Positions 51,401-63,700 of a stretch of DNA of 64,000 bases are shown here, one piece after another. The notes below the pieces were generated by a model that was not told the DNA's origin, made no database searches, and worked only from the letters and a program-made list of their open reading frames with translations. Within the stretch, counting starts at the first letter, position 1. Each line of letters opens with the position of its first letter. The position numbers and the translations under genes are program-made. Origin of the DNA: PALSA-894 sp034669145. GTDB taxonomy: Bacteria > Pseudomonadota > Alphaproteobacteria > Rhizobiales > Xanthobacteraceae. The stretch lies in NCBI GenBank assembly GCA_034669145.1, contig JAXDNY010000072.1, positions 1-64,000 on the forward strand, read 5' to 3'.

Positions 51401-51735
51401 GCCGCGGCCTCTCCTCTGCGCTTATTCATCGGCGAAAGGCGGGCACGCGCTTGGCGCATGGAAACGGCTCGATGGAATGCGGGAAGCCGCTTCGCGTAGC
51501 CGCGAGCCCGGCATGCAAGTCTCCCCAGGCAACCCAGCCCGAGCTGTCCGCAGACTCAAACCCCGCACCCAGCTTATGCAGGCGGCCGTTGCCGGTAAAG
51601 CCAATCCCTCACGGGTGCGCGCCGCTTTGCCGCTTTGTCCGCAACGGACCTGAAATCGGGCGCGCGGAACTTTAGACAAAAGAAATCGGCGAGCGCGTTG
51701 CCGTGCTCGCCGATTGTCTCAATTCCTCGCCGCAC
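51401..51735. other. 335-bp gap with terminator and dehydrogenase promoter region
   Basis: The gap lies between the giant gene stop and the start of the sugar dehydrogenase gene, both on the minus strand. A rho-independent terminator is present at 51672-51715. The rest (51401-51670) should hold the promoter of the dehydrogenase gene. No ORF of credible composition is seen. Confidence 0.55.
51672..51715 (-). terminator. Rho-independent terminator of the giant gene
   Basis: On the minus strand, AATCGGCGAGC, a 10-nt loop, then GCTCGCCGATT form an 11-bp perfect stem, followed at once by TTCTTTTGTCT. It lies about 20 nt downstream of the stop codon at 51736-51738. It should uncouple the giant gene from the dehydrogenase gene downstream. 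Confidence 0.85.
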
Positions 51736-54700
51736 TCAGATGATGTGCCACGCGGCTCCCGGATTGGAGAGCGCGCCACCGGTCTGCAGCACGCTGGTGC
51801 CGTCCATCAGCCACACACCCGGCGTTCCGTCGTTGTTCTGCCACAGGATGTCGGCCTTGCCGTCGGCATTGGCGTCGATGGCTTCCTTGACGTGCCAGGT
51901 CGAGCCCGGATTGGCGAGTGCGTTGCCGGCCGCCAGGACGGTCGTCCCGTCCATTAGCCACACCCTCGCGGCGCCGCTGTCGTTCTGCCACAGAATGTCG
52001 GCCTTGCCGTCGCCGTTGAAGTCGCCCGCAGCCTGGGCATGCCAGGATGCGTCAGCATTCGGCAATGCGCCGCCGGCTGACAGCACACTCGTGCCATTCA
52101 TCAGCCACACGCCCGTGAGGCCGCTGTCGTGCTGCCACAGGATGTCGGCCTTGCCATCGCCGTTGAAGTCCGCGGCCTCATTGGCGTGCCAGGTCGGCCC
52201 AGGATTGGAGAGCGCAGGACCGGTCTGCATCACGCTGGTGCCGTCCATCAGCCAGACCGCCGGCGTTCCGTCGACGTTCTGCCACAGGATGTCGGATTTG
52301 CCGTCGCCGTTGAAATCGGCAGAGCCGACTTCGTGCCAGGGGGTATGCGGATTGAGAAGCGCCGGCCCGGTTGATAGAACGCCGGTGCCGTTGAGCAGCC
52401 ACACCGCAGGGGTGCCATCGCTGTTCTGCCACAGGATGTCGCCCTTGCCGTCGCCGTTGAAGTCGAACGGCGCATTTGGCTTATCGACGACGTGGATCGT
52501 GGCGTGCGCCACATTGCTGTCGGCGTCGCCATCGTTGGCGACGACGGTGATATCGCGGTCCGTCGTGTTCGGAATGACACTGGTGTTGCTGAACCGAACG
52601 CGACCCAACGCGGTCTGATAGTCGGCGAGCGAGGCCGAATTGACCAGATGGACCGTGATCTGCCCCGCGACCGAGGTGTCGATCGAGCTGTCGACCCCGC
52701 CCGGCAACGCGCCGGCGATCGACATGACGTCGCTCGCCTTGGCGTTGGTCAGCACGATCGTCATTGACGACAGGTTGGAATTGTCCGGATCCGTGACCGA
52801 AAGGTCGGTATCGGCGATCGCGATCGGCGCATCGCGCTCGGTGAACGTCGTGGTGAAACCGGTGCCGGCGCCGCTCGCGTCGAGATCGACCGTCGGCGGC
52901 GCGTTGAAGTGGAGGATCGTCTCGTTGACGAGATTGTTCGGATCCGGATTCGGCGTCTGGCTGTTGAGCAGGCCGTCATTCACCTGCCAGCTGATGGTGC
53001 GGGTCGGGTTGAGCCCGCCATTGCTGGGGTCGGCCGCGGTCGAGCGATAGGACACCGCATCGAGCACGGATTGATAATGCGTGACGCTATCGTTGCCGGA
53101 CAGGACCATCGTGCCGCCGGCATTGCTCAGGACAGAGATATTCGTGGTGACCAAGCCACCGTTGCCGTCGTCCACCCGGAAGAACCCGCCCGAGGTGGTC
53201 AGATTGACGAACAGCTGATCGGTTGCGAGGAATGCGCTGTCGAACTTGATCGTCGCGTTTGCGATCCCCGTCAGCGGCGATGGCGGCGTTGCATCCGGAT
53301 CAAAGACCTGAAGGCCGGATGACAGCACCACGCCGGACGAGCCGAGCGTGTATGCGGCGGCCGGCGCGACATTGGACAGCGTCGGGGCATCGTCGATTTG
53401 CGTGATGTTGACCGTGATGCTGCCGGTTCCGATGCCGGGAGTCGGGCCGCTGCCCTGCGCCTGACCGCCCACGATGCCGTTGCCGTCGCTGAACGTATAG
53501 TCGATCTGGAGCGAGGCCGGCGGATTATCTCCAACGTTGGAGTAAGTGATCTGGTGCAGAACACTGTTCACCTCGGCAGCTGTGGCATTCGCGTTGAACG
53601 TAATCGCAAATGTGCCGTCGCCCGGTTGACTGAATGTGCCGATGAAGGTCGCGCCGCCGTCGAGCGAGACGTTCTCACCGAGACCGTTGCTGTCGACCAA
53701 ATCGAGCGTGCCGGTGGCGCCGAACACGTCGTCGGAATTGGCGCCGGTGTGGCGCACGAGCGTGAGCTGCGCACCCTCATAGCTGCCGGCCGCATCGAGC
53801 TCGACGTCGCTGACAGTCGCGTTGTTGTCGAGCACGACCGAGGAGCCGTTCTCGACGAAAGTCGGGGTGTTGTCGAGGCCCGCAAACACGGGCGAATCGT
53901 TCACCGACGCGACATTGATCGTGACCGTATCGGAGTCCTGCTCGGTGCTGCCAGTGCCGGTAAGGCCCGGATCAAGCCCGTTGTGGCCCAGATCGTTCGT
54001 TGTGATCGAGAGCGTGGCGCCGCCGAAATAGTTCAGATTGCCGTGGTAGATCAGGCCATCGAGCGCCGCGTTCACCTCGGCAACGGTGCCGTCGAACGTC
54101 ATCGTGGCGTCTTGCGTGCCGTCGCCGGTCCCGAAGCTGAGCCCTGCGATCGTTGACAGCGTCAGAACGCCGTTCGTGGCGGTCAGCGTGATCCTGACGT
54201 CGTCCGGATTCGCGTCGAGATCCGCGATGCTGATCGCATTGCCGTTGGCGGCGTTGAAGACGAGGTCGGTGTCTTCATTGACCGCCTGTGCGGCGGCCGG
54301 GACGCTGTTCACCGGCGTGTCGTTCACGGCCGCCACGTTGATCGTGACGATGTCGGTATCCTGCTCGCTTGAGCCGTCGCCGGTCAGGCCAGGATCGGCG
54401 CCGTTGTGACCCAGGTCGTTCGTGATGATCGTGAGCGTATCGCCGCCATTGAAGTTCGATTGCCCGAGATAGGCGAGCCCGTTGAGCGCCGTGTTCACCG
54501 CGGCGACGGTGCCGTCGAACGTCATCGTGGCGTCCGACGTACCGTCGCCCGCCGAGAAACTGAGGCCGGCGGTGGTCGAAAGCGTCAGTGCGCCGTGGGC
54601 CGCAAGCAGCGTGACCCGGATATTGTCGGGATTCGCGTCGACATCCGTGACGCTGATCAGATTGCTGTTGGCCGTGTTGAAGACGAGGGCACTGTCCTCG

Positions 54701-57700
54701 TTGACCGACTGCGCCACCAGCGGGACCGAGTTGACCGGCGTGTCGTTCACCGACGTGATGTCGATTGTTGCGGTGGCGGTGCCGATGTTCTCGCCAAAGT
54801 TGGCGGTGCCATCGCCGTCGTCGAGAGTGTAGGTGACCTCTCGCTGCGCGGTCGATGGATGGTCGGAGTTATTGGAGTAGGCGATGTGCTCGAGCAGCGT
54901 CGAGATGGCGGCCTGGGTCGCGTTGGCCGAGTTGAAGCTGATCACAAGGGGGGCGCCATTGACGCCGCCGCTCACAGTGCCGACCGCGTTCCCGCCAACG
55001 CTCACCGTGCCAGCGGCAATCGTCACGGTTCCGTCTACTTTGACTATCAACTGGTCTTCGGACGCCCCGTTCGCGGTAAACCCAACCGTCAGGGAGCCGC
55101 CGTTGAAATTGGCGGAATCGACATCCGTCACCGTGCCCGACGGCGCGATGAATGTCGCTGCATCGTTCTCCGTGTAGGCCAGCGCCGCACTGGTGCCCGA
55201 ACCGGCGCCGTTGAGATCGACCACCGGCGCGTCGTTGACGCCAATGACGTGGATGGTCGTGACCGCCGTGTTGCTGTTGCTGGTACCGTCATTGACCACC
55301 GTATTGACGATGCGGTCGGTGGTGGCCGGGTTGTCGCTGGTGTTGCTGAACGTAACCAGCTGGAGCGCAGAAGCGTAATCGTCCTTGGATGCAGAGCCAG
55401 TGAGAACGATCTGGTTCGGCGTCTTCGACAGCACCGTAATGGGGCTGCCGATGCCCACCAGGGCCAGGGCACCGCCGTCGATATCGAGGGTATCGCCGGA
55501 CAGCGGATTGGTCAGCGTGATTGTCGCCGACTCCATGTTGGTGTCGTCGTTGTCGGTGATCGACGTGTCGCTGGGCACGGCATCGTTGCTGCTGGCCGCG
55601 ATCGGCGCCGGCGTCGGAGTTCCGCCGAACGCGTCCTCGGTAAACGTCGACACATAGCCGTTGCCGACCGCATTCACGTCGAGATCGAGGACCGGCAGCT
55701 CATTGACGACGACCGATACGTTGACGCTGTCGGTCAGCGGACCGCCGCTGCCGGTATTGCCCTGGTCATTAAGCGTGACGGAGAAGGTTTGCGACGAGGG
55801 CGTCGTGTAGGTGAGATGGTTGCCGTTGATGAAGGTGTTCAGGTTGGCGGTCGTGCCGGTCAGCGTGAGCGTGCTGGTGCCGGAGCCTCCAACGGTCACG
55901 CCGCCGCCGTTGACGGCAGCGAACGTGCCGCTCGGGGCCGAAAACGTCGCGACTTCGGCGAGATTGCTGTCGGCATCGCTGAAGGAGATGCCCGTAACGT
56001 TGATGGGATTGCCCGGAGTTCCCGCCAGCGACCCGGCCGACGCCACGTCCGGTGCATCGTTCTCCGCCGTGATGGTGATGTTCGTGGTCGCCAGGACGCT
56101 GTTGTCCTGCGTGCCGTCGTTCACCGTCCAGGTGATAGTCCGGGTGGTATCGGTGCCGAAATTGTCGGGATTGTCGCTGGTCGACTGGTACTTCACGGTA
56201 CGGAGCACCGCTTGATAATTCGCGTCGCTGGTTGTGCCGGATAGCGACAGGGCGTTGCCGGCAAAGCCTCCCGAGATCCCGAAGCTGCTGGCCAACGCCG
56301 AGTCGAAGCTCAGCACGTCGCCCGCGAAGAAGCCGGACGAGATCGTGACCGTCGCACTGTCGATGATGGTGCCGTCATCGGTGACCGTGATCGCATTGTC
56401 GACGAAGATCGCAGGTCCGCCGCCCGCACCGGTTTCGGTGAACGTCACGGCGTTGCCCGCGGTCACGAGCGGCGCGTTGTTCGGCTGAATGCCCTGGAAG
56501 CCGAGATCGAGCGTGTTGTTGGTGTCGTTGCCGGTGCCCGCGGTGGTTTCGGTGTTGTAGGCGAGCGTGATCGGCAGGCTCGCGACGGTGACGCCTGCGA
56601 CGCCGATGGCGCCGCCATTGTCGTCGTTGTCGACACCGGCGCCGCCCGGAGCGTCCGGATCGGGATTGCCCGGAACGGACGAGAAGGGCTGGCTGTTGGC
56701 GCCGTCGTACAGCGTATGGCCGGCCGTGAAATTGGTCGACTCCACCGCCACGATGTAATCGCCGGGCGCAAGGCCCGTGAACGAATAGAGCCCGCCGCCG
56801 GCCGTGGTCACCGTCGAGCCGATCTGGAGGTCGCCGGCGTCGAGACCGCCGGAGGCGTTGGTGTCGGCATACAGTCTCAGCGTGACGCCGTTGATGCCGG
56901 CGTCGATTCCGGCATCGTAGACGCCGTTGAAGTTGAGGTCGTTGAAGACGAGATCGCCGATCGCCAGGGTGTCGAGCGTCGTCACGTTGGTATTGGTGTT
57001 GATCGACGGGAAGCTGCTCGTCACCGTGCCCTGATTGGACGGATTGACGATCTGCTGGTTGGTCTGCGCGTTGACCGTCGCGTCGAACGTGATCGTGACG
57101 GTGCGGTTCGCCGGCAGCGTCCCGATCGAAACAGGGCCGACCGCGAACTCTTCGTGATCGATGCTGCCGGGCGTCGCGCCGGCGGCCTCATGCTCGCCGG
57201 GCAGACGCCGCTCGCCGGTGACGAGGTAACCGAACATCAGATCGTCGCGATCGGAGAGCGCGTAGCTGTCCTCGAGGCCGAGCTGATGACCCAGCTCATG
57301 CATCACCGTGCTGAGCAGATCGATGTGGCCGGCCGGAACTCCGGAAGGATCGGTCTGCAGCCGCGTTGCGCCGAGCACGTTCGCGAACTCGGCATCGTCG
57401 GCCGGGTTGGCATCGACGTACCAGCCATAACCGGCGGCATCTGCGTCGATCGTAATGTGTCCGGGTAGCGCCGAGCCGAGATAGAGGCCGGCCAAGTCGG
57501 ACACGCTGAAGCTCACACTGTGCAGGTAAGCGTCCTGCTCGGCGGTCAGGCCGGTTGCCTCCCAGCGCGCGATCGCGGTCTGCACGATGCCGTCGAGTTC
57601 GGCTTGCGTCAGATGGGTCTCGACCGTGCCGGGAGCGGCCTGCGCGGGCAGCTCGGCCGGCGGCGGATTGGCGGGCGGCGGATCGGAGGGGGGCGAGTCG

Positions 57701-60700
57701 GACGGCGGCGCGTCCGGCGCAGGCGGTGCAACCAGCTGCAAGGTGCCATTGACGAGTTCGAGATCGACGGTTGCCGCAACTGCACTGTTCTGGATCAGCT
57801 CGGCCTCGAACGCCCCGCTGTCATGCCGCAGCACAATGTCGCTGGTGCCGTCGTTGTTAATGTCGCCGATGCCGACGATGGACCACCCGGCCTCAAGCTG
57901 GCCGGGGATGTACCAGTTGATGGCCTCACCGGCGCTGTTGAAGGTGTCGATCTTCAACAGCCCGTCGCTGCGCAACGACAGCAGGTCGGTCGCGCCGTCG
58001 CCATTGAAGTCGCCGACGCCGGCGACCTGCCATTGCGTGGCCGGCGCGGCCTCCACGCCACCCGGGGCAGCGAGCAGCGGCGGCTGCGACGGAAGCGGCT
58101 GACCGTAGGTGATCGTACCGGAAATGCTGATTTCGGCCGGCGTCGTGGTGTGGGCGCCGAAGGTGTTGGCATTGTCCAGTTCGGTGGCGGTGTTGGCGGC
58201 GGTGGCTTGCGTCTGGGTCAGGTTGAAGGTTCCACCCGCAAGCTGGCGCAGCCGGATGACCGTGCCGTCGCCCACGTTGCCGGCGATGTTGTTGCCCAGA
58301 TCGTTGCCGGAAATGCTCGCATTGACGGTGCCGGGCGCGGTCGAGTTGTTCTGCTGAACGATGATGGCGCGGTTACCGTACACATCATCGATGATGTTGT
58401 TGGTGATGGTGGCGTTGAGGGTCCGCGTGAACGTCTGAGCAGCGATCCCGTCGTTGACATTGATCGCGGCGAATCCTCCGACCGCCGTGCTGCCCATCCC
58501 GTGAATGTTGTTGCCGGTGATCAGGACCGTCGTCGGATTGCCGGTGACGGTGCTGCCTTCGTTCTGCACCCGGATTCCGAATCCGACCTCCGAGCCGGAG
58601 TTCTGGACGCCCGCGGTTCCAACGATGTTGTTGGTGAACGCGCCGGTGATCGTTCCGGTGCTGGAGGCCGCGACGAACAGGTTGAGGCCGTGCGAGCGGT
58701 TAAAGGTCGACGTGGTGCCGGTGATATCGAAGTCGAGGTTGCCGCCCTGGGCGGTCGAGACTGTCACCGCGTTGTTGTTGTTCAGGAACGTGCCGCCGCT
58801 GACGTTGGCCGTGACCGTGCTGGAGGTGCCCGACGAGTCGATGAACAGACCCGTCGCCGTGATGATCTTGCCGCCCGAGGTATCGATATTTCCAGTGTAG
58901 GTGCCGCCACTTGTGGTGATGCCCATGGTGGCCGTCCCAAGGGCCTGGAAGCTCACCAGGTCGCTGTGCGGAGAGCTGGCGTTGCCGTTGATGGCGACGC
59001 CGTTGGCCGAGACTGTGTTGTTGTTGAATTGGAAATTGGTCAGCGTTCCCGTCGTGTTGCTGATCCTGACTTCGAATTCCTCGTTGTTGGTGATGCTGGA
59101 ATTGGTGATCGCGGTCGGGTGCAGCCCGCCCGAGGCGGTGCCGGTGAGCTCCGCGATGTTGATGCCCGATTCATCGGTCGCGGCGCTATCGCCGTTGCCG
59201 CTGATGTTGAACCGGTTCAGCACGAGCCCGTTTACGGTCGTGCCGCCGATGCCGTCGCCGAGGTTGTTCTGGATGTTCATCTGCGCGAGATGGACATCCA
59301 TCGTGCTCGTCAGGCTGATGCCGTCGCCGGTCGCCTTCTGAATGGTGCCGCCTGAGCCGTTGTTGGCTGCCGTCCCGTCGCCGGTGACAGTCAAGCCGCC
59401 GCTCGTGCCGGTCGTGTTGAGCACGATGCCGTTTGTTGGCCCTCCGCCCGCATTGCCGGCCGCGATGCTTTGGAACGTCAGGCCACTCGCACCGATCGTG
59501 GTGCTCGTTACGTTGAGCGCGGTCCCGCTATGCGTGATCGCGCCATCTGAGTTGATCTTGTTGCCCGTGCCGGTCACCGTGACGGTGCCGCCGCCGGTTG
59601 CGTTGAAGCCGGTTCCGGTAGTGGTATCGATCAGCAGTCCGCCACCGCTGAAACCGATGGTCGCGCCTGTGTTGCTGGCCAGGTTGACGGCGTTTCCTGA
59701 CGTGGTGTCGACGTTGAGACCGCTCCCGCTGAACGTGACAGTGTTGGCGCTGTTGCTGACGTTGATTGCGCTCGCGGTGCCGCTGTTCGCGACGCTGTTG
59801 GCCCCGGAGAACGTGATGGTGCCGGCGGCATTCTGGTCGAGGAAGAATGTGGAGCCGTTGCCGCTCGCATGGGAGACCGTGCCGGACAGCGTCACGTTGG
59901 CCGCGCCGACGGCGCGATCCTCGATGTCGACCGCGCGCGCCGTGCCTGTGGTGGTGATGGATCCGCTATAGGTGATCGCGGCCGTGCCGCCGGTGTTGGC
60001 GCCGCCAACGCCATCGCCGACCAGGAAGCCCGCGCCGGTCGCGCTACTGAGGCTTCCGCCGCCGAGCGCGATGGCGCCGCCGCTGGTGCTCGCGATCTTG
60101 ACGCCGTTGGTGCCGCCGCCCGACGTGGTAGAATCGAAGTTCAGGCCGTTGGCGGCGTCGATCGCGACGCCGCTCAAATTCAGCGCCTGACCCGATGTGC
60201 TGTTGATGCTCTCGTCGCCCGCTGTCGCCGACACGCGCACGGTGCCGCCGCCGGTGGCGTTGAACCCGGTGCCGGAGGTCGTGTCGATGTTCAGGCCACC
60301 GTCGAACTGGATCGCCGCGCCGGTGTTGGTGGCCAGATTGATCGCGGTTTGCGTGGACGTGCTGGCGGTGACCAGGCCGTTGATGTCGACCGTGCCGCCG
60401 GTCTCGTTGGCGACATTGACCGCTGCCGCGGCGTTGTTCTGCGTGATCGTGCCATTGTAGGTGACGTTCGCGGTGCTGTTCTGGACATCGAGCGCCGCAC
60501 CGGTCGGGCTGGTGATCGAGGTGTTGGAGCCGAAGGTGAAGGCACCGCTTGAACCATTGGTGATATCGATGCCGGCGTTGCCGCCGTTGAGCGTGGTGGT
60601 GCCGTTGAAGTTATAGTTGCCGTCGGCGTCGTTGAACTGCAGCCCGGTGCCGTTGCTGGCCGCGAGCGTGCCGATCTGGAAGGTGAGCGTGCCGGTCGTA

Positions 60701-63700
60701 TGATTGCCGGTCACGTTGACCAGCGCCGCATTGCTGGCCTGGATGATGTTGCCGCTGTAGGTGGTCGAGACCGTGCCGCCGCTCACGTTGAATGCCGCGC
60801 CGGTGGCGCCGCTGAGCGCAGAACTGCTGTCGCCCAGAGTGACGCTGCCAGTGATGCCGGTCAGGCTGATGTTGTTGGCCCCACCGGTCGAGGTGATCGA
60901 CGAAAAGGTTGCGCCCGCGCCGAACGCGCCGGTAGTGAGGTTCAGCGCCTCGCCGTTGGTATTGATCGCCACGTGGTCGATGGTGAGCGTGCCGAAGCCG
61001 CTGCCCGAAAGGGCATTGCCGCCCGCTCCGGTGTTGCCGAGCGTAATACCCTGCACGGTGTTGCCCGAGGCAAGCGTGATGTCGTTTGCCGCCGCGACGG
61101 ACGTCGTGATGGTCGGATTGCCCGCCGTGTTGTCTGCCGAGTGGCCGACCGAGAGGCTGCTGCCTCCCGTGACGGCGCTGTTCACCGTGAACGCCACGCC
61201 GTCGCCGATCAGCTTCTGCCCGGCCTCGAGAACAATGCCGCCAGTGTAGGTGAGCGTGCCGCCCGCGTTGTCGTAGACGAAAATCGTATCGCCGGTGCCG
61301 TCGACGTCGTCATTGGTGGTGCCGTCGCCGGTCACGCCGTTGACCTGGGCGAGGCTCACGAATGGATGGTCGAAGCTGCCGTCCTGGCCGGACGAAGACG
61401 CGGCGCCATCGACGTACCAGATGTTGCCCCCGTTCACGATGACCGTAACGGTCGAGGCTTCGTTGCTCACCAGGCCTTCGGAATCGACGGTGAAGTATTT
61501 GAACGTCGCCGTGTTCGTTCCATCGGCCGCACCGGTATGGCCGAAACCCGTATCCGGCGTATAGATAACGCTCGTGCTGACGCCGGCGGTGAACGTGAGA
61601 GTGCCGTGCGTGTTCGCGTCGGTGACGACGCTCGCGATCTTCAGTCCGCTCTGAAGCCCATTCGGATCGACGTCGTTTGACAGCAAGCTGAGGCTGATCG
61701 GGGTGTTGCCGGCAACGCCGGTGTATGAATCGTCGAACGCGATCGGCGTGACGTGGATGCCGCCGACCTGGGTGAGGCCGTTGAGCGCGCCGGCGGGGTC
61801 GCCGGGCACGCTGCTCGCTTCGTTGAACGAGACGCCGGTCGCCGCCGTGGTGGTGCTGTTGTTGGCGATGGTGACCGAGACCGTGACGGTCTCGCCGGGA
61901 TCGATCTTGCCGTCGCCATCCGTGTCGATCTTGAGCGTCGAGGTCTGAAACGCCGTCAGCGTGTTGGAGGAAGCGGCTGCGACGCTGATCGGGCGCGTGT
62001 CGGAGTCGGTGAGTGCGCCGCCCGTGCCGGAATGACCGAGATCACTGGTCGTGACGGTGAGCGTGTCGGTGCTGTGGAAGTTGAGGTTGCCCTGATATTT
62101 GAGGCCGTTCGCATCGGCCAGCGTCGCATTGATCTGCGCGGTTGTGCCGGTCACCACCACTGTGCCGGTGGTGTCACCTGTCACTTGCGCAGCGGTGACG
62201 CCGCCCGCAACGGCGGTGTTGACGTCAAGGATGCCGTTGTCGACGTGCAGGGTGACCTGCACGTTCTGCGGCACGGCATCGACGTCCGCGATCGAGACGC
62301 CGGTGATCGAAACTGGCGTGTCTTCCGTCGCGTTGACCGTCGAACCCGGCACCGTATTCACAGGGCCGTCGTTGACGGCGACGACATGCACCGCAGAGGA
62401 AATCGACAGAGTCGTGGTGTCGAGGCCGCCATTGGCCGTGCCGCCGTTGTCCTGGACCTGGGTCAGCTTGAAGGTGCGATCACCCGCGGTCGGAGCGTTG
62501 ACGTTGGTGTCCTGATAGGTGATGCCATTGATGAGCGTATCGAGATTGGCGGGGGTAACGCCGGGCGAGGCCTTGGTTAGCGTGACGGTCGCAAAGCCTC
62601 CGGCGACGGTGACCGCGTAGCCCACATTGATGCCGCCGGCGGTCGTGCCGGAGGAGTTGCCGCCGAGCGTGATCGCCGTGCCGTCGATGACGAGCCTTTC
62701 GTTCGCACTGTCCTGCAGGCCGTTCACCGTGAAGACGAGCTTGATGATGCCCTGGCCGGCTTCGATGGTGCTGGTGCTCGCGCCCGAGAAGACCGCGACG
62801 GCGGCACCCTGGACGCTGGCGCCCGCCGCGCCGCCTTCCGTGAAGGTCATGTTGGCGGAGTTCGCCGTGAGTGTCGGCTTGTCGTTCACCGCCGTCACGC
62901 TCACCTGCACCTGAACCGGAGTGGCCGACTCCAGGCCGGGAGTGCCGTCGTCCTTGGCAACCACGGTGAACGCATTGAGCGTGCCGTTGGCGTTCGATGC
63001 TCCGGTCCAGTACGCATTGTTGGAGCCGTCGATCGTGTCGTTCGTGCCAACCGCGAACGCCGTGGCCGTGCCCGGGCTCGTCCCGATCAGCAGCGTGCCG
63101 CTCGTAACCGCCTTCACCACGAAGGCCGTGACGCTGCCGTCAACGTCGGCTTCATTGCCTTGCGCCGCGATCTCGGCAAACGTGATCTCGACCTGCGTGT
63201 CCTCGTTCACGGTGTCGACCGGCGCCGCCATCGCGGTCAGCGTCGGCGCGTCGTTCACCGCCGTCACGCTCACCTGCACCTGAACCGGAGTGGCCGACTC
63301 CAAGGCCTCGTCATCCCTGGCGACCACCGTGAACGCGTTGAGCGTGCCGTTGGCGTCCTGCGCTCCGGTCCAGTAGGCCTGATGTGTCGCATCGATCGTG
63401 TCGTTCGTGCCGGCGGCGAACGCCAATGCAGTGCCCGGGCTGGTGCCTATCAGCAATGTGCCGGTCGATACCGCCTTCACCACGAAGGCCACGACCGTCC
63501 CGTCGTCGGCTTCATTGCCTTGCGCCGCGATCTCGGCGAACGTGATCTCGACCTGCGTGTCCTCGTTCACTGTGTCCACCGGCGCCGCCATCGCGGTCAG
63601 CGTCGGCGCGGCAAACACGCCCCGATAAGCGGCCATCGTCTCCGGCGTGAACGCCAAGCCCGCCGCGATCGGCCCGGTGCTGACATCCAACTCCCAGCTT

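Noticed and set aside
47630..52473. CRISPR-like or non-coding satellite array
   Set aside because: The 147-bp repeats are in-frame coding repeats without unique spacers of constant length, and no cas genes are present.
54406..59355. Long plus-strand open frames (611-612 codons) opposite the giant gene
   Set aside because: They are Arg/Val/Gly-rich, match no protein family, and lie fully antisense to a well-formed domain protein. High GC and repeats keep the opposite frames open.
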